Positions 1 to 6,509 of a stretch of DNA of 10,365 bases are shown here, piece by piece. A program made the position numbers and the translations under genes. The DNA lies in assembly GCA_900752095.1 (NCBI GenBank), contig CAADUD010000131.1, positions 1-10,365 on the forward strand, read 5' to 3'. The DNA is from Clostridia bacterium. GTDB lineage: Bacteria; Bacillota; Clostridia; TANB77; CAG-508. Below the pieces are notes generated by a model. It was not told where the DNA came from. It worked only from the letters and a program-made list of their open reading frames with translations, and did no database searches. The first letter of the stretch is position 1, and each line of letters opens with the position of its first letter.

Positions 1-37
1 AATCTTTATAATCAAGAATCTCTCCGTCACTTGCCAT
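1..37 (-). CDS. 5' end of an unidentified phage gene (partial)
   Basis: An ATG at 37-35 on the minus strand follows a strong AAAGGAGG ribosome binding site (about 46-53) at normal spacing. It opens a frame that runs off the left edge after 12 codons, reading MASDGEILDYKD. It follows the polymerase gene in the same direction, so it probably belongs to the same replication module, although the hairpin at 102-118 may make its expression partly separate. Twelve residues are too few to assign a family. The gene call rests on the ribosome binding site and the context. Confidence 0.6.
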   Translation of the reverse strand, partial: MASDGEILDYKD

Positions 38-95
38 TATTCTTGCCTCCTTTCTTTGGTTTTGGAGAAACACCTTCTCCTAAATAACAGTCAAA

Positions 96-118
96 GAAAA
101 AAGGCTATATTTTAGCCT
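96..118 (-). terminator. Weak intrinsic terminator after the polymerase gene
   Basis: On the minus strand, just past the polymerase stop codon, AGGCTA pairs with TAGCCT (118-113 with 107-102) across a 5-nt loop, and a run of six U residues follows. The stem is short (6 bp), so termination may be partial. Confidence 0.55.
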
Positions 119-123
119 CTCAT

Positions 124-2112
124 TTAATCTTTTTTATAAAATTCACATTCATACCCATCAGCTCTTAAAAGTAAGCCTTTAATCCAAGGAGGAGTTTCTC
201 CCATTTGTTCACATACCTTTTCAAGCGACATCTCTTTACTACATTCAATTATCATTTCATCATGAACGTGTCCTACTATAAAGCAATAAGATAACCTCTG
301 CATTGCATAACACAAGATGTCTCTACTAATTGCTTGTATAATGTTTTCTACAAACTTTGGACCGTAGCTTTCTAATCGCTCCCACTTTTTAGTAGCACCT
401 ACACCTTCGTATGTTACACTTTCTGATCCATATTGATTAATTTCAATCTTAGGTTTTACATAGGCTAGTCTTCTACCACTTGGTAATTCAATAAAGAGCA
501 TCCCACTTTTATAAATGAACTTTAATCCATGAGTTTCAGTTTTAGTTCTATTTCTAACTGCAGTTTTTATTGCTTTATCTACTTCCCACCACATTTCCAC
601 GATGTGTGGATTTGCCTCTCTCCAGGATTTAACAAGAGGTTCTAATTCCTCTTCTTGAAGTCCCATATCAATGGCTCCCATTGCTTTCAAAGCTCCAACA
701 GAGCCACCATAACCACAGGCAAGTTCTGCAATTTTTCCTTTTTGTCTTAGATGTCCATTTACACCATGTTTTTCAACTGGCACTTTAAACATAGCAGATG
801 CTGACTGACAATAGATATCACCATTATTTGCAAATACCTCCATTCTCCATTTTTCGTTTGCTAGGAATGATAGCACTCTAGCCTCAATTGCAGAAAAGTC
901 TGCAACAATAAACTTCATACCTTTTCTTGGAACAAACGCTGTACGGATAAGTTGAGATAAGGTATCTGGAACATCATATAAGGTTTCAAAAGCATTGTAG
1001 TCACCATACTTAACTAGTTCTCTTGCATCTTTTAAATCTTCTATATGATTTTGTGGTAGGTTTTGTAATTGTATAATCCTTCCTGCCCATCTTCCAGTTC
1101 TATTAGCACCATAGAATTGAAACATACCTCTAGCACGATTACACCAGCACCCTGCATTCTTCATGGCTAGATATTTCTTAACAGATGATTTAGATATTTG
1201 TTGCCTTAGCTCTAAAACCTCAGCTATTTCTTTCGGTGCATCTTTTATCATTTCAGCCACTTGCTTTTTCCCAAGCGACTCTGCCTCAACTCCATTATTG
1301 TTGAGCCATTCTTTCATTTGCATGACCGAGTTTGGATTTTCTATGTTGGTTAGGTTTTGTAGTTTTTCTGATGTTTCTTGCTTGGCTATTTCATCAAACT
1401 TTATAGCATTTTCTACAAGTTCCATATCAAGTCCAATTCCTCTATCATTTATTTCTTGATCCAAGTGATACTCATCCCATAAGAACTCTGGTACAGGATA
1501 TCTTTGTAACCTTTCCTGGATAGATACTTCAACTTCAACATCTCGCTTATTATACTTTTTGAAAAGCTCCCATTTAGTCATATCATGCTCTGGTAGGTTC
1601 CTTGTTCTACCACCATTTGTTTTTGTTGGATTACAAGGAACACAAAAGTACTTGATTAAATCTTTACCCTCTTTTAGTTTTTGTTCTTCTAATCCTAATA
1701 CAGCACCAACTCCTGCAAGTGACAAAGGAAGTCCTAAATAAGCCGACCATATCATAGAACATCTCCAAGAACTAGGGTCTAAAAACTCATTAACTGTGTC
1801 TTCATCAATGCTGTAAGATATAAAGTATTCAGGATAATATCTTGATATATAGCGAGATAAACACACTCTTTCAAAGTTAGCATTATAAGCCCACTTGGTT
1901 ACTTTATCATCAACAAGTGCTGATATTATTTCTAGTGGTATCTTTTCTCCTAAAGCTAAATCAACAACTTGTACCTCTTCATGATTTATGGAATATGCAA
2001 ACAGTAGTATTTCAAATTTCTCTGATTCAGAGTATTTGTAGACACCACACTTTGATAGGTCTATATCAGAAAATGTTTCTATATCAATAGAGATTGTTTT
2101 AATTTCTCTCAT
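124..2112 (-). CDS. Phage family A DNA polymerase with 3'-5' exonuclease
   Basis: This 662-aa protein is the replicative polymerase of the element. The N-terminal third is a DnaQ-like proofreading exonuclease: exo I is D10-I-E12, exo II is NANFE with E81 where Asp is more usual, and exo III is Y187-x3-D191. The C-terminal half has the polymerase palm and fingers: motif A VADFSAIEAR (D405), motif B with R456, K460 and Y468-G469, and motif C HDE (D618, E619). There is no 5' nuclease domain, and the length suits phage PolA proteins. The residue aligned with E. coli Phe762 is Leu464. The ATG at 2112 has an AGGAGG site at 2120-2125. A hairpin lies between this gene and the upstream membrane peptide gene, so its level may be set separately. 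Identification is firm. Confidence 0.95.
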   Translation of the reverse strand: MREIKTISIDIETFSDIDLSKCGVYKYSESEKFEILLFAYSINHEEVQVVDLALGEKIPLEIISALVDDKVTKWAYNANFERVCLSRYISRYYPEYFISYSIDEDTVNEFLDPSSWRCSMIWSAYLGLPLSLAGVGAVLGLEEQKLKEGKDLIKYFCVPCNPTKTNGGRTRNLPEHDMTKWELFKKYNKRDVEVEVSIQERLQRYPVPEFLWDEYHLDQEINDRGIGLDMELVENAIKFDEIAKQETSEKLQNLTNIENPNSVMQMKEWLNNNGVEAESLGKKQVAEMIKDAPKEIAEVLELRQQISKSSVKKYLAMKNAGCWCNRARGMFQFYGANRTGRWAGRIIQLQNLPQNHIEDLKDARELVKYGDYNAFETLYDVPDTLSQLIRTAFVPRKGMKFIVADFSAIEARVLSFLANEKWRMEVFANNGDIYCQSASAMFKVPVEKHGVNGHLRQKGKIAELACGYGGSVGALKAMGAIDMGLQEEELEPLVKSWREANPHIVEMWWEVDKAIKTAVRNRTKTETHGLKFIYKSGMLFIELPSGRRLAYVKPKIEINQYGSESVTYEGVGATKKWERLESYGPKFVENIIQAISRDILCYAMQRLSYCFIVGHVHDEMIIECSKEMSLEKVCEQMGETPPWIKGLLLRADGYECEFYKKD

Positions 2113-2133
2113 TGCTTTACCTCCTATTAAGAT

Positions 2134-2156
2134 AAAAGCGGTAGCTTTACTACCGC
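2134..2156 (-). terminator. Intrinsic terminator between the small membrane gene and the polymerase gene
   Basis: On the minus strand GCGGTAG pairs with CTACCGC (2156-2150 with 2144-2138) around a 5-nt loop, followed by UUUU AUCUU. The stem is 7 bp and GC-rich, but the U tract is short. It lies just after the stop codon of the 62-aa gene and 26 nt before the polymerase start. It probably lowers read-through into the polymerase gene without abolishing it. Confidence 0.6.
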
Positions 2157-2162
2157 CTTATC

Positions 2163-2351
2163 TTATTTCATAAATTCTCTCATTCTTGCTTTGTGGTATT
2201 CTTCATCTCTTTTTTCTTGTTTAGCTCTTCTTTTTTCTGTGTTTACATCAGATGTTAATGAAAACAAAGAACTTAGAACAAAAAGGAACATTAGAGTAAT
2301 AAACTCAATACCTACAATTACACAGAATATTGTTGATAAAACGTTAATCAT
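2163..2351 (-). CDS. Small single-pass membrane protein, function unknown
   Basis: The product has 62 residues. Residues about 3-32 form one strongly hydrophobic segment rich in I, V, L and F, long enough to cross the membrane. The rest (about 36-62) is a highly charged tail rich in K, R and E that looks helical. The AGGAGG site at 2360-2365 overlaps the stop codon of the upstream DUF2815 gene, so the two are likely translationally coupled. I do not recognise a family. Small membrane peptides are common in phage early regions, and roles such as superinfection exclusion or membrane tethering of replication proteins are possible but not shown. The strong ribosome binding site and operon position argue that it is a real gene. 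Confidence 0.75.
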   Translation of the reverse strand: MINVLSTIFCVIVGIEFITLMFLFVLSSLFSLTSDVNTEKRRAKQEKRDEEYHKARMREFMK

Positions 2352-2363
2352 CTTTTTATCCTC

Positions 2364-2927
2364 CTATTCTAAAAAGTCATCTTCATCGCTAGTTGCGAAG
2401 TCGTCTTCAGCCCTTGATTTTCCACCAAGACTTTCTCCGTCTTTTATTTTTTGTAAGTTATTTAATCCGCAGGCAATACCTTTATTACCATTTGAATTAA
2501 ATGCATATAAGTTAATACTTGCTCGTCCATATACTCCACTATAAACTTCAGAGCGTTCTAAAATAGGTTGAAGAGCTGCATCTACGATGCCCGGTGCTTT
2601 TGGAGAATTTGCATTTATAAAGTAACATCCTTTATATGCCTCGTCATCTGGTCTTTCTAAATCTCCATCACGAAGTGGTGTCTTAATTGCTTGTAATGCT
2701 GGTACACTTTTTCCTGTTCCTTTTAATTTACTTTCTCCTTCTTTATATGCTACTTCAATCGCCTTTTTAATCTTCTCAACTGTTACTGTGTCAGTTTTTG
2801 GAATTATTAATGATACACTGTATTTTGGTGTTCCTCCATTGATAGATTTTGGCTCCCAAACATTGCAGTAGCTCCATCTTGTATTTACTCCTGTTATTAC
2901 TTTTGTCGAATTAAAACTATTATTCAT
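2364..2927 (-). CDS. DUF2815 phage protein, probable single-strand DNA-binding protein
   Basis: The chosen start is the ATG at 2927, giving 187 aa beginning MNNSF. It has an AGAGGA site upstream and overlaps the end of the DUF2800 gene by 8 nt (ATGAATAA). An ATG at 2960 in the same frame lacks a good site. The sequence matches my recollection of the DUF2815 family, which travels with DUF2800 and a PolA-type polymerase in Firmicute phages. The C-terminus is an acidic tail (EDDFATSDEDDFLE), the type used by SSB and T7 gp2.5 proteins to recruit partners. Binding of single-stranded DNA at the fork is inferred from that tail and the replication context, not from a visible catalytic motif. Confidence 0.85.
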   Translation of the reverse strand: MNNSFNSTKVITGVNTRWSYCNVWEPKSINGGTPKYSVSLIIPKTDTVTVEKIKKAIEVAYKEGESKLKGTGKSVPALQAIKTPLRDGDLERPDDEAYKGCYFINANSPKAPGIVDAALQPILERSEVYSGVYGRASINLYAFNSNGNKGIACGLNNLQKIKDGESLGGKSRAEDDFATSDEDDFLE

Positions 2928-4056
2928 AATTATTTTCCTCTCTTTCATCTTTAAAATCATTTATTTGCATGGCTGGTCTTTTATCACTCTCCAGTACGAG
3001 CGTTGGTTTGCCTTGAGGTTTATAAATTAGATTTCCTAATACCTCATTAAATTTTGTTCTTCCTAGTAGGTTTGTCATTGCTGTGATTCCTAGAACTTTC
3101 TTTTCGTAAGGATCATATCCTGCATTTTTAACTGCTGTTGCTACTTCTTCTTCATTTAAGTATTTTCGATTAGAACGTCCTTCAACCAGTTTCAAATTTG
3201 GATAATTCTTTCCAAGAAGGGCTTGATTTAAAGCATAATCTTTTACATCAGATACCCAAGATACCAAATCACTTGATTTAATAAGAATTGATGATATCTC
3301 TTCATCTGTTAATTCAGCAGGTTCTTCAAAATCATACTTTGCAAGTTCCATATTGTATTCAGCTCTCTTTCTACAAGTTGCTTTTATCTTGCAAAACTGA
3401 CAGTGGTCTCCTGCTTTGAACTCGCCTTTTCCTTCGTAGGCAAGTTCTGCTATTGGCTTTAGTGTATTTTCTGCCCAACTATATAACTCTGTAACACTCA
3501 TGTTTGAAACACTGATGTTTTCTATTCTTGGCTGATAAATCACCATGCATACTTCTTCAATGTCATATAAGCTGTTAAATAGTTCTAGAGCTCCAATTGC
3601 ATAGCACATCATTTGTGAATTATCTTCGCTCTCAACTTCTACACCTTTGCCATATTTAAAATCAATTATATAAAGTTTTTTGTCTGCTATGATTAAGCAA
3701 TCTCCTGTTCCAAATCCCTCTGGAACAAATCTTGAAAAGTCTAGTCTTTGTTCTATTAAAACAAGTGGGTCTTTACAATAGCTCTTTGCCTCTTCTATAA
3801 CTTCCATGACATAACTTGCATAATCATTAGCACATCTTTCCATTTCTTCATTATAGTAAGATAAACTATCTGTTGGATCTTGCATTTTAATTCCTAGCAT
3901 TGACTTAACTTTATACTCACAAAGTGTGTGTGCATCTGTACCTTCTTTAGCATATTCAGATGTTGTATCTTCTACCTCTGCACATAGCTTTGCTGAAGGA
4001 GGACAATTGAGCCATCTTTTACTACTAGATGCTGATAATATTGCATGACTGCTCAT
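2920..4056 (-). CDS. DUF2800 PD-(D/E)XK nuclease, Cas4/AddB-like with probable Fe-S cluster
   Basis: This 378-aa protein has a RecB-family nuclease core: GTGD (D119), D132-F-K134 as the D-x-K metal and catalytic motif, and Q148-x3-Y152 as the helix motif. One cysteine near the N-terminus (C18 in NCP) and three clustered cysteines after the core (C219, C222, C228) match the arrangement that holds a 4Fe-4S cluster in Cas4 and AddB. The family is a phage group (DUF2800) found next to DUF2815 and the polymerase. A role in DNA end processing or recombination during replication is inferred. The ATG at 4056 has a GGAGGG site and lies one base after the upstream stop codon. The start of the next gene lies inside its last codons. 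Confidence 0.9.
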   Translation of the reverse strand: MSSHAILSASSSKRWLNCPPSAKLCAEVEDTTSEYAKEGTDAHTLCEYKVKSMLGIKMQDPTDSLSYYNEEMERCANDYASYVMEVIEEAKSYCKDPLVLIEQRLDFSRFVPEGFGTGDCLIIADKKLYIIDFKYGKGVEVESEDNSQMMCYAIGALELFNSLYDIEEVCMVIYQPRIENISVSNMSVTELYSWAENTLKPIAELAYEGKGEFKAGDHCQFCKIKATCRKRAEYNMELAKYDFEEPAELTDEEISSILIKSSDLVSWVSDVKDYALNQALLGKNYPNLKLVEGRSNRKYLNEEEVATAVKNAGYDPYEKKVLGITAMTNLLGRTKFNEVLGNLIYKPQGKPTLVLESDKRPAMQINDFKDEREENNYE

Positions 4057-4057
4057 A

Positions 4058-4393
4058 TTAAATTCCCTCCGTTTCTTTCAACAACTCATCATACTTTGAT
4101 GCGTCTAATTCAGATAATTTGTTAACTCCAAATTTAGTAAGTAACCCTTTTACTTCTGCTGTTTTACCTGCTCTAGATTTTTCTGCTAAAATTGCTCTTA
4201 CTTCTTCTAAAGTTACAGACTTTTTATTTTCTTTAGGTTTTTCTGGAGAACTTGAAAAGGCTGATTCAATACTTCCTACAATGTCATTAATCGATGTTAT
4301 AATGTCGCTTACTGTAGATAATATTTCACTTAACTTATTTGTACTTTTTCTTAGTTCTTCTAGTTCTAAAGATAAATTATTCATCTTTGCCAT
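4058..4393 (-). CDS. Phage replication-module protein with coiled coil, function unknown
   Basis: The product has 111 residues in two parts. Residues about 5-45 form a heptad-like helix rich in L, I, S and E, probably a coiled coil for oligomerisation. After a charged linker of K, P and E (about 50-60), residues about 61-110 form a compact helical region (LEEVRAILAEKSRAG...GLLTKFGVNKLSELD) that I recall as recurring at the end of small phage proteins in this position. Relatives are sometimes labelled rRNA biogenesis protein Rrp5, which looks like a misannotation. The start at 4393 has an AAGGAGG site and overlaps the previous gene by 17 nt. It sits directly before the DUF2800 nuclease, so a DNA-binding or accessory replication role is plausible but unproven. 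Confidence 0.8.
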   Translation of the reverse strand: MAKMNNLSLELEELRKSTNKLSEILSTVSDIITSINDIVGSIESAFSSSPEKPKENKKSVTLEEVRAILAEKSRAGKTAEVKGLLTKFGVNKLSELDASKYDELLKETEGI

Positions 4394-4595
4394 CGGTACT
4401 TCCTCCTTCCTTTATTTCTTTGACATCAACGGATTGTACTGACTGACCAGGGTCTAATAAAAATACTTGTCTATAATCTCCAAATAGAAATTTGATGATT
4501 TTCTGTGGCAAAGTTAATTGACCACCTCGCAGTATTTTCACATTGTTGCCATTCTCATCAGTTACGTTGATTGTGACCTTATGCTTTATAGCCAT
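4377..4595 (-). CDS. Small phage protein, function unknown
   Basis: The product has 72 residues with no recognised domain. The N-terminal half alternates charged and beta-branched residues (KHKVTINVTDENG...), suggesting beta strands, and the C-terminus is rich in E, K, D and G and probably disordered. The ATG at 4595 has a GGGAGG site about ten bases upstream. The gene overlaps the following coiled-coil gene by 17 nt, so it is part of the same operon. The 72-nt gap before it, after the sigma-like gene, holds no convincing gene. Its reality rests on the ribosome binding site, the overlap and the conserved-looking placement. Confidence 0.75.
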   Translation of the reverse strand: MAIKHKVTINVTDENGNNVKILRGGQLTLPQKIIKFLFGDYRQVFLLDPGQSVQSVDVKEIKEGGSTDGKDE

Positions 4596-4667
4596 CCTCT
4601 TGAGCCTCCCTTCGTATTTGTAAGTCCATTGCCTTACAAGTACTAGGCAAAGAATTTTTTATCTTTT

Positions 4668-5204
4668 TTAACCTCTCTTGAAATTTTCTTTTATAAACTT
4701 CAAAATTTTTTCCTTGTGCTTATGAACACTTGGTATAGAAGTTCCCATAATTGCGGCTACTTCAGTAAGTGAATAACCTTCTAGAAAATGAAGTTCATAT
4801 ACTCTTTGTTGTTTTTCAGTCATCATTGAAACAACTTCTCTTAACCTATCTACTTCATCAGATGTATCTTCTACAGCAGTCGTATTATCTGCAAGATAGA
4901 TACACTTGTCCTGATTTCCTTCCTCATCAAAGATTGAATCAATAGATAAGTTCCATATCTCTTGATATTTTTCGCCTGGGTGTTTTTCTTCCCAATCCTT
5001 AATATCTTGTTTTTCTTTTTCAGATATAGGTCTATGCCAATTCTTATGGTTGTAATAAACCTCTGAATCATCTAAAGAATGTAATTTCTTGATGAACTCC
5101 TCTGTTACTCCTTCCTCTCCTGGTTTAATTGTGATTTTAGTTCCATCGTCAAAGATGTAGGTATAAGTACCTCTGTTTTCTTGTTTTGTTTTATGACTTT
5201 TCAT
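4668..5204 (-). CDS. Sigma-70 region-4-like helix-turn-helix regulator
   Basis: The start is the ATG at 5204 (178 aa beginning MKSHKTKQ), which has a GGGAGGA site at about 5211-5217. An in-frame ATG at 5339 would add 45 residues of poor quality and read through a terminator hairpin. The C-terminal 50 residues (MTEKQQRVYELHFLEGYSLTEVAAIMGTSI...) match sigma-70 region 4: a helix that reads the end of translation-like spacing, then a helix-turn-helix that contacts -35 DNA. There is no region 2, so it is not a complete sigma factor and more likely acts as a phage transcription activator. The N-terminal part (about 15-80) is charged, of unknown fold. As first gene of the leftward operon it may control this or later phage operons. 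Confidence 0.85.
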   Translation of the reverse strand: MKSHKTKQENRGTYTYIFDDGTKITIKPGEEGVTEEFIKKLHSLDDSEVYYNHKNWHRPISEKEKQDIKDWEEKHPGEKYQEIWNLSIDSIFDEEGNQDKCIYLADNTTAVEDTSDEVDRLREVVSMMTEKQQRVYELHFLEGYSLTEVAAIMGTSIPSVHKHKEKILKFIKENFKRG

Positions 5205-5253
5205 TAAAAGTCCTCCCTTCCTTTTGCCTGTTGTTTCAGTGCAGAAGGAAAGG

Positions 5254-5289
5254 AAAAAAAGAGTCCGTGCTTTTTTAGTACACGGACTC
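5254..5289 (-). terminator. Strong intrinsic terminator in the leader of the leftward operon
   Basis: On the minus strand GAGTCCGTG (5289-5281) pairs perfectly with CACGGACTC (5269-5261) across an 11-nt loop, followed directly by seven U residues (5260-5254). This is a textbook rho-independent terminator, facing leftward and ending 50 nt before the start of the sigma-like gene. It must either stop transcripts from upstream or act as an attenuator for the replication operon. Confidence 0.85.
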
Positions 5290-5332
5290 CTACAGCCTAA
5301 TTTAGGGTGCAATAAAGAGAGGGTACTAAAAA
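5272..5332 (-). promoter_or_regulatory. Possible antiterminator pairing in the leftward leader
   Basis: The leader segment TTTTTAGTAC (minus strand, 5332-5323) is the exact reverse complement of GTACTAAAAA in the terminator loop (5281-5272). The 10-bp pairing would take the loop and the last stem base, giving an alternative fold that could weaken the terminator or form a loop pseudoknot. The pairing is seen directly. Its regulatory role is inference. Confidence 0.5.
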
Positions 5333-5450
5333 TAGGCATTTTTACCTTTACGGTATTAAATAGCTTTTATTCGTATCCTTCTGCCCTATTGCAAACTCAG
5401 GCATCAAAACATTAAATTTATAAAAAGCAAAAAGTTATTCGTTTTTGTAT

Positions 5451-5492
5451 TTTTTTTATGCAATTGCATATTTTTTTTATGCAAAAGCATGG
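5451..5492. repeat. Tandem 21-bp repeat with two ATGC-N4-GCAT palindromes, probable operators
   Basis: Two adjacent 21-bp units start with TTTTTTTATGCAA. Inside them lie ATGCAATTGCAT (5458-5469, a perfect 12-bp palindrome) and ATGCAAAAGCAT (5479-5490, same 4-bp arms). The centres are 21 bp apart, two helical turns, so two dimers would bind the same DNA face. The second palindrome abuts the expected -35 region of the rightward promoter. The Cro/C1-type protein at 9282-9518 is a candidate ligand, as is an unseen phage repressor. Confidence 0.6.
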
Positions 5493-5509
5493 TTTTCTTC
5501 ATAATTTTC

Positions 5510-5518
5510 TGATATAAT
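5510..5518 (+). promoter_or_regulatory. Extended -10 promoter for the rightward cassette
   Basis: TGATATAAT is a perfect TATAAT (5513-5518) with the TG extension one base upstream. No good -35 is seen at about 5490-5495, which suits an extended -10 promoter or one needing an activator. Transcription should begin near 5525, giving a leader of about 148 nt before the first gene. Confidence 0.65.
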
Positions 5519-5584
5519 ATTTTCATCAATTTAAAAATCATATCGTGCTATCTATGAAGTTATTACTTCTGCTTTTTACACTTA

Positions 5585-5612
5585 AGATTTTAACAGCTTT
5601 GCTATAAAATCT
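5585..5612 (+). promoter_or_regulatory. Hairpin in the 5' leader of the rightward cassette
   Basis: AGATTTTA (5585-5592) and TAAAATCT (5605-5612) are perfect inverted repeats, and AGC (5595-5597) with GCT (5601-5603) extends the stem inside the loop. Ahead of it is a smaller hairpin, GAAGT-TATT-ACTTC (5556-5569), followed by TGCTTTTTA. No U tract follows the larger hairpin, so it is more likely a leader structure than a terminator. Confidence 0.45.
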
Positions 5613-5613
5613 C

Positions 5614-5633
5614 GGGTAGTCATGGGTAGTCTT
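5614..5633 (+). repeat. Tandem 10-bp direct repeat before the first cassette gene
   Basis: GGGTAGTCAT and GGGTAGTCTT lie head to tail, followed by CGGGATG. The eight bases GGGTAGTC are identical in both copies and stand out as G-rich in an AT-rich leader. The repeat ends 39 nt before the start codon at 5673. It could be a protein-binding site on RNA or DNA; the function is unknown. Confidence 0.55.
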
Positions 5634-5672
5634 CGGGATGTTTCGGTAATACAAGAAATGAGGAGATAATTA

Positions 5673-6494
5673 ATGACTTTTTCAGATTTCGCTAAATTAC
5701 TAAAACCAATCATTGGTGGTTCAGATAACACAGTTGAATTTACTAGGAAACTCTTTATAGCTATGATTGGAGAAGATAACTCTACAGTAATTGAAAATAA
5801 ATCAGATGATAGTTTTAAAGCCTATTACAATGGAAGATCAACAATAAATGGAATAGCTAGAGAAATATCTCCTGTTGCTGACCTAGAGAACTTTGTATCT
5901 TTCCTTGATAATTTTGGAGACTCAGTTTCAGAAAAACTTTGTGATGCTTATGAAGGAAGTATTGATGAAATAGACCTACAAAATATTAATTACAAAATAG
6001 CTAGTTGCTTTGATGAAATCATAAAAAAAGCAGCAGCTACTCAGAGGAAAAGCTCATCTAATAAAGATGAACCACTTAATATTCCCGTTGAGCAGACTGC
6101 TGCTAGTTTCCCTTATACAGAAACTGATAATGAATTGCTTACTGAATTTAATTCAGATTATGAGGAAATCATGCTTACTTTAATTAGAGGAGACTATGCA
6201 TCCTATTTAGTAGACATGAGTATTCCTAACAAAATTAAAAAGTTATATCAAGAAAAATGGAAAGAAAAATCTAATGATTTTGTAAATCCAATGCTAAAAT
6301 CAGATGTATTTGGAATTTTAGGTGTTCTTGATGAATTAAGTACAAGTTTCATTTCATGTAACTCAAATACAAGTGTAATCAAAAGTCAAAGAATAAAAAT
6401 AAGAAATTTATATGTTAAACTTCATCCAGAAAAATATGACAAAAACATCCCATATGATATTTTGTTAGATGATTGGAATGATAGTGAATTTTAG
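5673..6494 (+). CDS. First cassette gene, 273-aa protein of unknown function
   Basis: The ATG at 5673 has an AGGAG site at 5661-5665 with 7-nt spacing. I do not recognise a catalytic motif, signal peptide or membrane segment, so it is probably cytoplasmic. Residues about 1-125 (containing KSDDSFKAYYNGR and ISPVADLENFVSFLD) look like a compact helical domain that I think recurs at the N-terminus of other Firmicute accessory proteins, at low certainty. Residues about 127-145 are a polar linker. Residues about 150-273 form a second helical part rich in K, E and D. The stop codon is 15 nt before the helicase gene, so the two proteins are probably made together and may act as partners. It could be an adaptor or sensor subunit. 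Confidence 0.8.
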   Translation: MTFSDFAKLLKPIIGGSDNTVEFTRKLFIAMIGEDNSTVIENKSDDSFKAYYNGRSTINGIAREISPVADLENFVSFLDNFGDSVSEKLCDAYEGSIDEIDLQNINYKIASCFDEIIKKAAATQRKSSSNKDEPLNIPVEQTAASFPYTETDNELLTEFNSDYEEIMLTLIRGDYASYLVDMSIPNKIKKLYQEKWKEKSNDFVNPMLKSDVFGILGVLDELSTSFISCNSNTSVIKSQRIKIRNLYVKLHPEKYDKNIPYDILLDDWNDSEF

Positions 6495-6509
6495 AAAGGA
6501 TGATAATAA

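Noticed and set aside
64..80. GGAGAA...TTCTCC inverted repeat as a terminator.
   Set aside because: Neither strand has a T run after the stem, and it lies in the short gap before the next gene; probably chance or a minor leader hairpin.
38..104. A short open minus-strand stretch after the polymerase gene reading ...DCYLGEGVSPKPKKGGKNNGK.
   Set aside because: It has no start codon after the preceding stop, and it overlaps the ribosome binding site and start of the next gene.
2928..2960. Longer start for the DUF2815 protein at 2960.
   Set aside because: It lies deeper inside the DUF2800 gene without a good ribosome binding site, while the ATG at 2927 has one and gives a compact 8-nt overlap.
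4629..4660. TTGCCT...AGGCAA hairpin followed by six T on the plus strand, resembling a terminator.
   Set aside because: No plus-strand gene ends there, and the loop is 10 nt. On the coding (minus) strand no U tract follows it. At most it could stop antisense transcription.
5205..5339. Extending the sigma-like protein upstream to the ATG at 5339 (45 extra residues).
   Set aside because: The ATG at 5204 has a much better ribosome binding site, the extra residues look non-protein-like, and the extension crosses a strong terminator. The frame is kept only as part of the attenuator idea.
5224..5415. A 63-codon open frame on the plus strand in the control region.
   Set aside because: It has no ribosome binding site, overlaps the leader terminator on the other strand, and its translation resembles no protein I know.
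5614..5633. Phage attachment site core made by the GGGTAGTC repeats.
   Set aside because: The copies are adjacent, not flanking an insert, and there is no integrase or tRNA gene in the window.
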